Below, piece by piece: positions 59,830-64,000 of a stretch of 64,000 nt of DNA (the stretch's first letter is position 1; the number at the start of each line of letters is the position of its first letter). Made by a program: the position numbers and the translations under genes. Below the pieces are notes generated by a model, which had not been told where the DNA came from, made no database searches, and was given only the letters and a program-made list of their open reading frames with translations. Location: the NCBI RefSeq assembly GCF_015476655.1, contig NZ_JABFHF010000001.1, positions 372,001-436,000 on the forward strand. The letters run 5' to 3'. The DNA is from Aquiflexum lacus. GTDB taxonomy: Bacteria; Bacteroidota; Bacteroidia; Cytophagales; Cyclobacteriaceae.

Positions 59830-60177
59830 ATGAATAAATTAATTTTCATCGGACTTGCATCGGTATTAATGACAGCTTGCAATCCTTCAACTCAAAATCA
59901 AACAGAAATGACGACAAAAGAGAAAAAAACAGGAATGGTGGAAATTACCACTTTCAAACTCAATCAAGGAGTAACGGAAAAAGACTTTGGAAAATCGGCC
60001 CTTGCTATGCAAAAGGAGTTTTTAGAAAAGCAAAGTGGGTTTATAAAACGGACGTTGACTGTTTCACAAGATAATGTTTGGACAGATATTGTTTATTGGC
60101 GGGATCAACAAAGTTTTGAGACGACAATGAAACTTGCCGAAACATCTGAGCCTGTTTTACCTTTTTGGAGAAAATAG
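59830..60177 (+). CDS. Lipoprotein with antibiotic-biosynthesis-monooxygenase-like domain
   Basis: Start at ATG 59830 (MNKLIFIGLASVLMTACNP); the GTG nine bases earlier is a frame artefact. The lipobox LMTAC marks lipid attachment. The rest is a short ferredoxin-like ABM fold (MVEITTFKLNQGVTEKDFGK, SGFIKRTLTVSQDNVWTDIV). Anchored in the envelope; activity unknown. It may be co-transcribed with the DUF6194 gene. Confidence 0.85.
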   Translation: MNKLIFIGLASVLMTACNPSTQNQTEMTTKEKKTGMVEITTFKLNQGVTEKDFGKSALAMQKEFLEKQSGFIKRTLTVSQDNVWTDIVYWRDQQSFETTMKLAETSEPVLPFWRK

Positions 60178-60225
60178 ATTTCAATTCAGTAAAGATGAAT
60201 CAAACAATTCCAATAATTTTAGGGG

Positions 60226-60672
60226 ATGAATGTTGATCAATTGGAAAAATGGATATTGGATAACTATCAAGGTGTAACTGTGAAGGATGCTTACCGTGAG
60301 CGGAGTTTTTTTTATAACCCCGATGGTTCTCTGCCAAAAGGGATATACTTTGCTACTATAAAAGAGAGTGACGGGCCTCACGACAAGTCTTCCAATTTAG
60401 TCAGAGAAGGAATATATCGATTAAGTATTGGTGTGGGTAAAAAGCAGTATCAACAATTATTTGGCGATGTCCCCAAACGACCAGCCAAAGGTGAAATCGT
60501 GAACCTTGATTTTGATTTCTCAGCTTTAGGAACGTGTATGCCACATCCTATCTATGCTTGGATGGGTTGGGTTTGCATCAACAATCCGAATATTCAAAAT
60601 GCAGATTTATTGAAAAACCTTTTAGATATTTCTTATCAGAACGTATTGATGAAATTTGCCAAGAAAAAATGA
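60226..60672 (+). CDS. DUF6194 family protein
   Basis: A 148-residue cytoplasmic protein with the DUF6194 pattern (ERSFFYNPDGSLPKGIYFAT, REGIYRLSIGVGKKQY, CMPHPIYAWMGWVCINNP). No known biochemical role. Its stop overlaps the ATG of a possible 51-aa ORF at 60669. Confidence 0.88.
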   Translation: MNVDQLEKWILDNYQGVTVKDAYRERSFFYNPDGSLPKGIYFATIKESDGPHDKSSNLVREGIYRLSIGVGKKQYQQLFGDVPKRPAKGEIVNLDFDFSALGTCMPHPIYAWMGWVCINNPNIQNADLLKNLLDISYQNVLMKFAKKK

Positions 60673-60824
60673 GTAATCCTTTTCAAATAACATATCAAGA
60701 CAAAGACGATAGTCAACTTATTGTCCAATCACGAGAAGGTCAAAAAAAAGAAACACTGATAAAAAAGCATGCCAAAACGCTATTTAGCAGCTTAAAATAC
60801 AATTTTTCAAAAAATTTCGTATAA
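60669..60824 (+). CDS. Possible small protein, 51 aa, coupled to the DUF6194 gene
   Basis: ATG 60669 overlaps the DUF6194 stop (ATGA). The product is basic (MSNPFQITYQDKDDSQLIVQ start) with no recognised domain. Could be real through coupling or a chance ORF. Confidence 0.35.
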   Translation: MSNPFQITYQDKDDSQLIVQSREGQKKETLIKKHAKTLFSSLKYNFSKNFV

Positions 60825-60833
60825 TTTTTTTGA

Positions 60834-60860
60834 TTCAAATATAACGGTGTTATATTTGAA
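60834..60860. promoter_or_regulatory. TetR operator 1 for the 60878 regulator
   Basis: Perfect 12-bp arms TTCAAATATAAC and GTTATATTTGAA around GGT, 17 bases before the TetR ATG. The inner half-sites ATAAC-NGT-GTTAT recur at 61436-61448 before the oxidoreductase. Confidence 0.85.
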
Positions 60861-60877
60861 ATTAATTGAACAAAGCA

Positions 60878-61417
60878 ATGGATAAAAAAGAAATCTTGGA
60901 TAAGGCACTTGAAATGGCAATAGACAGAGGTTGGAAAAATACCTCAGTCAGAGAACTATCAAAGGCTATAGGTTACTCCACCATCAAAATTTATTCAGAA
61001 TTTGAAAGTAAAGAGAACCTTCTGCTTGAAATTCAGCGGAATGGATTTGAACAACTAAAATCAGCTTATTTAAATGCTATTAAATCTCTGCCTTCAGACA
61101 AGGACAAACTCATTGCCATAACGATAGAGCATTATCTTTTTTCAAAAAAGAATAAAGCCCTATATGATTTGATGTTTCAGATGGATGGTGCACCATGTTC
61201 TTTGCCAAGTAGGGCAATTTTGGAAAATACGAGTGAACCTATCAGGCATATTCTAACCAATATTGCAGGTAAATTGGACAAGTCTCTTTTTTTCCATTGG
61301 TGGGCTATTGCACACGGTTTCGTAAACATCGCACATTCCGACAAAGTCAGTGAAAAAGAAGCCCTTGAAATGCTTAACTCCATTATGTCAAATTTCATCA
61401 AAGGAATAACCCCATAA
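60878..61417 (+). CDS. TetR family transcriptional regulator
   Basis: Start at ATG 60878 (MDKKEILDKALEMAIDRGWK), 179 residues; a TTG at 60866 is less likely. HTH (TSVRELSKAIGYSTIKIYSE, FESKENLLLEI) plus a TetR_C-type sensing domain (YDLMFQMDGAPCSLPSRAIL). It should repress itself and the NAD(P)H oxidoreductase/SDR pair next to it through the ATAAC-type operators. Confidence 0.92.
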   Translation: MDKKEILDKALEMAIDRGWKNTSVRELSKAIGYSTIKIYSEFESKENLLLEIQRNGFEQLKSAYLNAIKSLPSDKDKLIAITIEHYLFSKKNKALYDLMFQMDGAPCSLPSRAILENTSEPIRHILTNIAGKLDKSLFFHWWAIAHGFVNIAHSDKVSEKEALEMLNSIMSNFIKGITP

Positions 61418-61435
61418 AAAAATTTTCTCACAAAA

Positions 61436-61448
61436 ATAACAGTGTTAT
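61436..61448. promoter_or_regulatory. TetR operator 2, before the oxidoreductase
   Basis: ATAAC-AGT-GTTAT, same inner half-sites and NGT spacer as 60834-60860, ending directly at the next ATG. Confidence 0.75.
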
Positions 61449-62033
61449 ATGAACTCACTTATCATTTATGCACATCCAAACCCTCTAAGCTTTAATGCGA
61501 GTATTTTAAAAACTGTACAATCTACTTTAGAAGAAAGGGGCAGCGATATCATTATTAGAGACTTGAACAAGTTCTTCAATCCTATTCTCTCGGGTGAAGA
61601 ACTTCAATCTGTTTTTACAGGTAATGGCTCATTTGATGATGTTACTGAGGAACAGTTGCTCGTGCAAGAAGCGGACTTGCTAATTTTTATTTATCCGATT
61701 TGGTGGTTGGGACCTCCAGCCATTTTGAAAGGATATTTAGATCGGGTTTTGACGAATGGCTTTGCATTTCAACATACATCAACTGGCGTGGTGCCGAAAC
61801 TCACAGGGAAAAAAGCACTTGTCATTATGACAGGCGGCAATAGTCCAGTGGACTACAAAAGACTTGGATTGGAAAATACTCCGCAAGACAGTTTTGAAAA
61901 AGGTGTTCTCCAATTTGTAGGGATCGAAACAAAATTACTGTCACTTCTTTCAGTACCTCAATCTTCTTCTGAAGAAAGGATAAAGTTTTTAGATCTTATA
62001 AACAAACAATTAAATCATGTATTAAACAACTAA
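61449..62033 (+). CDS. NAD(P)H-dependent oxidoreductase, flavodoxin-like fold
   Basis: A 194-residue quinone-reductase-like flavoprotein (Flavodoxin_2): SLIIYAHPNPLSFNASILKT for FMN/FAD binding, FIYPIWWLGPPAILKGYLDR, and VIMTGGNSPVDYKRLG. It would reduce quinones or other electrophiles with NAD(P)H in the cytoplasm. Paired with the SDR downstream (five-base gap) and controlled by the adjacent TetR. Confidence 0.93.
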   Translation: MNSLIIYAHPNPLSFNASILKTVQSTLEERGSDIIIRDLNKFFNPILSGEELQSVFTGNGSFDDVTEEQLLVQEADLLIFIYPIWWLGPPAILKGYLDRVLTNGFAFQHTSTGVVPKLTGKKALVIMTGGNSPVDYKRLGLENTPQDSFEKGVLQFVGIETKLLSLLSVPQSSSEERIKFLDLINKQLNHVLNN

Positions 62034-62038
62034 AAAAA

Positions 62039-62920
62039 ATGAAAAAGAATATCTTAATCACGGGAGCAACATCCGGCATTGGATATGCCATTGCCAAAGA
62101 TTTATTGTCAAAAGGACATCGGTTAATCATCACAGGCAGAAATGAAATGAGCGCCAAAAAAGCTGTAGATGAATTAAAGATCGCTACAAAAAGTGAAGAT
62201 ATTGACTACATCCTATGTGATATGTCGCAATCAGACGCTGTATTTGAACTGACAAATAAGGTCAAGCAGAAGTTTGAAAAGTTAGACGTACTGATAAACA
62301 ACGCAGGAACTTTGCACGGTAGGAGAGCAGAGACGAATGATGGTTATGAATCACATCTTGCCATCAATCACATCTTGCCCGCATTGCTTTCCACCCAGTT
62401 GAAGCCATTGTTGATGAAAAGTAATGATGCACGAATTGTGTTTTTGACCACCATGGGGCACAGGTTTTCAAAAGTAAACCTTGATGACTTGCAGAGTAAA
62501 AAAAGGTTCTATGGTTTTGAAGCTTACGGAATGAGTAAATTGATGCACCTCATGTGGAATTATGCAATGGCAGAAGAATGGATGGAAGATGGCATAAAGG
62601 TTTTTGCAGCAGATCCGGGCGGAGCAAAAACATCAATGACAAATAAGATGGATGCCTCCTATATGCCTTTTCCTTTCAAGTTGTTTTTACCATTGATGAA
62701 ATTGACCGTTGGCGGTTCTCCTGAAAAAGCAGCCCAATCAGCAATTAATCTTGCAACTGATGAACAATTTGAAAAGATGACAGCCATCTATCTCAACTAT
62801 AAAGGGAAAGTAATAAAATCCTCTAAATATTCATACAACAAAGATATTCAATCAAAAGTAAAAGATCTGACATTGAAATGGCTACAGGATTTAGATAAGA
62901 AAATGTCAACAGCTTTATGA
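62039..62920 (+). CDS. SDR family oxidoreductase
   Basis: A 293-residue SDR of the retinol-dehydrogenase-like group: TGATSGIGYA, NNAGTLHGRRAETNDGYESH, then Tyr-Lys in YGMSKLMHLMWN, with FLTTMGHRFSK holding the upstream Ser/Thr region. Co-transcribed with the flavodoxin-fold reductase. Together they look like a carbonyl/quinone detoxification unit. Confidence 0.93.
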   Translation: MKKNILITGATSGIGYAIAKDLLSKGHRLIITGRNEMSAKKAVDELKIATKSEDIDYILCDMSQSDAVFELTNKVKQKFEKLDVLINNAGTLHGRRAETNDGYESHLAINHILPALLSTQLKPLLMKSNDARIVFLTTMGHRFSKVNLDDLQSKKRFYGFEAYGMSKLMHLMWNYAMAEEWMEDGIKVFAADPGGAKTSMTNKMDASYMPFPFKLFLPLMKLTVGGSPEKAAQSAINLATDEQFEKMTAIYLNYKGKVIKSSKYSYNKDIQSKVKDLTLKWLQDLDKKMSTAL

Positions 62921-62926
62921 TTTACA

Positions 62927-62961
62927 AATAACTCCCACAACTGTAAACTTTGGGAGTTATT
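62927..62961. terminator. Bidirectional terminator between convergent genes
   Basis: Perfect 11-bp arms AATAACTCCCA and TGGGAGTTATT with a 13-base loop. It serves the SDR (plus) and the AhpD-like gene (minus, whose stop lies in the right arm). Confidence 0.85.
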
Positions 62962-63565
62962 ATTTTCTAAAGAAATTCACAAAATCTCTCGTTACTTTAT
63001 ATCCCTTCCATTTTCGTGCTTTGAATACACTATCCAATTCTGTCTCAAAGACATGATTGACGTAATTGCTGATGGTCTTAACTGATATCGCCAGGATAAT
63101 GCTCAAAATATGTTGCTCTGAATAGCCTGCCTTCAAAAATTTCTGAACATCATCTTCTGAAGGGAGACCTCTTTTATTCACCATTACGCTTGTAAATTCC
63201 GAAAGCACCTTAAATTTTTCCTGCGGTATTTCCGTATTGTCTCGGATAGCTTCAGTCACCTCCACCGGAACTTTAGCTACTGTGTCTGCCAATAAACTAT
63301 GTGCACCCATGCAATAAGTACACTGGTTCTCTGCACTGATCGTCAAAAATACTACTTCCTGTTCTGCCGGTGAAAAAATCCTGTCTGTTTTAAACTTTTT
63401 GTAGCCGTGCATATAGGTATCAAGTAATGCCGGTGAATTGGCCATTGCTTTGTACATGTTAGGTATCATCTTATTCTCTTTTTTGGCAGTGTCTAAGAGA
63501 TTTTTTTGAACTTCATCTGCGGTAGCCATTTCTACCAACGGGGATTTCATTTTATAATTCTTCAT
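62960..63565 (-). CDS. Carboxymuconolactone decarboxylase / AhpD-like protein
   Basis: A 201-residue all-helical protein with the AhpD active-site pattern NQCTYCMGAH (CxxCxxxH) near residue 80, usual for peroxidase-cofactor proteins that use paired cysteines. The flanking helices FSPAEQEVVFLTISAE and YSEQHILSIILAISVKTISN match the CMD fold. Divergent from an HxlR-type regulator, which probably controls it in response to oxidants or electrophiles. Confidence 0.92.
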   Translation of the reverse strand: MKNYKMKSPLVEMATADEVQKNLLDTAKKENKMIPNMYKAMANSPALLDTYMHGYKKFKTDRIFSPAEQEVVFLTISAENQCTYCMGAHSLLADTVAKVPVEVTEAIRDNTEIPQEKFKVLSEFTSVMVNKRGLPSEDDVQKFLKAGYSEQHILSIILAISVKTISNYVNHVFETELDSVFKARKWKGYKVTRDFVNFFRK

Positions 63566-63614
63566 GATTTTAGAGATTACGGGTTAAGAATGTTTGTCTT
63601 AAATATTTTTATGA

Positions 63615-63645
63615 TTACTTTTACAAACCTAGTATCTAAAAGTAA
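63615..63645. promoter_or_regulatory. Inverted repeat between AhpD-like and HxlR genes
   Basis: TTACTTTT (63615-63622) and AAAAGTAA (63638-63645), 15-bp spacer, in the divergent promoter region. Candidate HxlR binding site. Confidence 0.5.
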
Positions 63646-63663
63646 CTATAACAATACGTTTCC

Positions 63664-64000
63664 ATGGAGAAATCAAGTAACCAAACAGAAAATATAATTG
63701 ATTATCAAGCAGTTGAAGTCAAAAAAAAGTTGGAAAAAATTTTCAATTATGATTCTTTGGTACCAATTGAGACTTGCCCTATTAGAGATGTGCTGTCCGT
63801 AGCCTCTGATAAATGGAGTATTTTGATCGTATTATTTCTTGGAGGGCATGAAGTCTTGAGGTTCGGCGATTTGAAAAGTTTAATTCATGGAATATCCGCT
63901 AAAGTTTTAACTGAAAGACTCAGGACTTTAGAGAAAGATGGCTATTTAAGCAGACAAGTTTTCCCGGAAGTTCCGCTGAGAGTAGAATACAAACTGACCG
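63664..64000 (+). CDS. HxlR family transcriptional regulator, 3' end outside window
   Basis: The frame from ATG 63664 to the window end gives 112 residues: a leader (MEKSSNQTENIIDYQAVEVK), then the HxlR winged helix with CPIRDVLSVASDKWSILIVL, FGDLKSLIHGISAKVLTERL and LEKDGYLSRQVFPEVPLRVE. The Cys before RDVL is the redox or electrophile-sensing cysteine position in many HxlR proteins. It diverges from the AhpD-like gene, a common regulator-target arrangement. The last few residues are missing. Confidence 0.93.
   Translation, partial: MEKSSNQTENIIDYQAVEVKKKLEKIFNYDSLVPIETCPIRDVLSVASDKWSILIVLFLGGHEVLRFGDLKSLIHGISAKVLTERLRTLEKDGYLSRQVFPEVPLRVEYKLT

Noticed and set aside
1-64000. CRISPR arrays, tRNA and rRNA genes
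   Set aside because: No regularly spaced repeat/spacer pattern, tRNA cloverleaf or rRNA motif was noticed on either strand by eye.

Overview
The window reads as chromosome of a Bacteroidota bacterium, most likely order Cytophagales near Cyclobacteriaceae (inference). The basis is a PadR plus FtsX-type permease pair, a DUF6266 protein, a Bacteroidetes-type relaxase/MobC/coupling-protein set, 7TM-type histidine kinases, many TetR/AraC/SDR genes, rare Shine-Dalgarno sequences, and spacers full of CAGT-type and hairpin repeats. No rRNA, tRNA or CRISPR array was seen.

Layout. 1-2316: the start of an FtsX-like ABC permease and its PadR regulator. 3088-7297: a mobilisation module (coupling protein, relaxase, MobC, candidate oriT, small ORF) with no secretion channel or integrase in view. 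7343-16010: a decayed, rearranged stretch. It holds two copies of a TPR/metalloprotease-tail plus 114-aa-protein unit, a broken HNH gene, relic ends of IS21-type and IS3-type elements, and an intact two-gene cassette of unknown function (8927-11304). 16083-28612: a tightly packed seven-gene minus-strand operon, the centrepiece. Its order of transcription is XRE regulator, PLD-SNF2 helicase, Eco57I-like methyltransferase, AAA ATPase, DUF4062-APAZ protein, short prokaryotic Argonaute, and an unrecognised 232-aa protein. 28978-35440: a secreted papain-like peptidase, small unknown genes, a two-TM protein, and a duplicated 141/142-aa gene with each copy bracketed by a roughly 125-bp direct repeat.

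35611-64000 is more ordinary. It is a run of small regulator-plus-enzyme modules: TetR with hydrolase; SDR, SDR, membrane protein and AraC; Crp with SDR, TVP38 and DJ-1; a GH20 hexosaminidase; a histidine kinase; TetR with an RND-LolA fusion and an outer-membrane protein; two more TetR modules; and AhpD-like with HxlR. Four TetR genes come with duplicated palindromic operators that mark the regulator and/or its target.

The best candidate for an undescribed system is the 16083-28612 operon. It joins a restriction/methylation-like helicase-methylase-ATPase set to a guide-directed short Argonaute whose APAZ partner carries a DUF4062 effector rather than SIR2 or TIR, with a third small partner at the end. 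All assignments come from reading sequence by eye; no searches were run.
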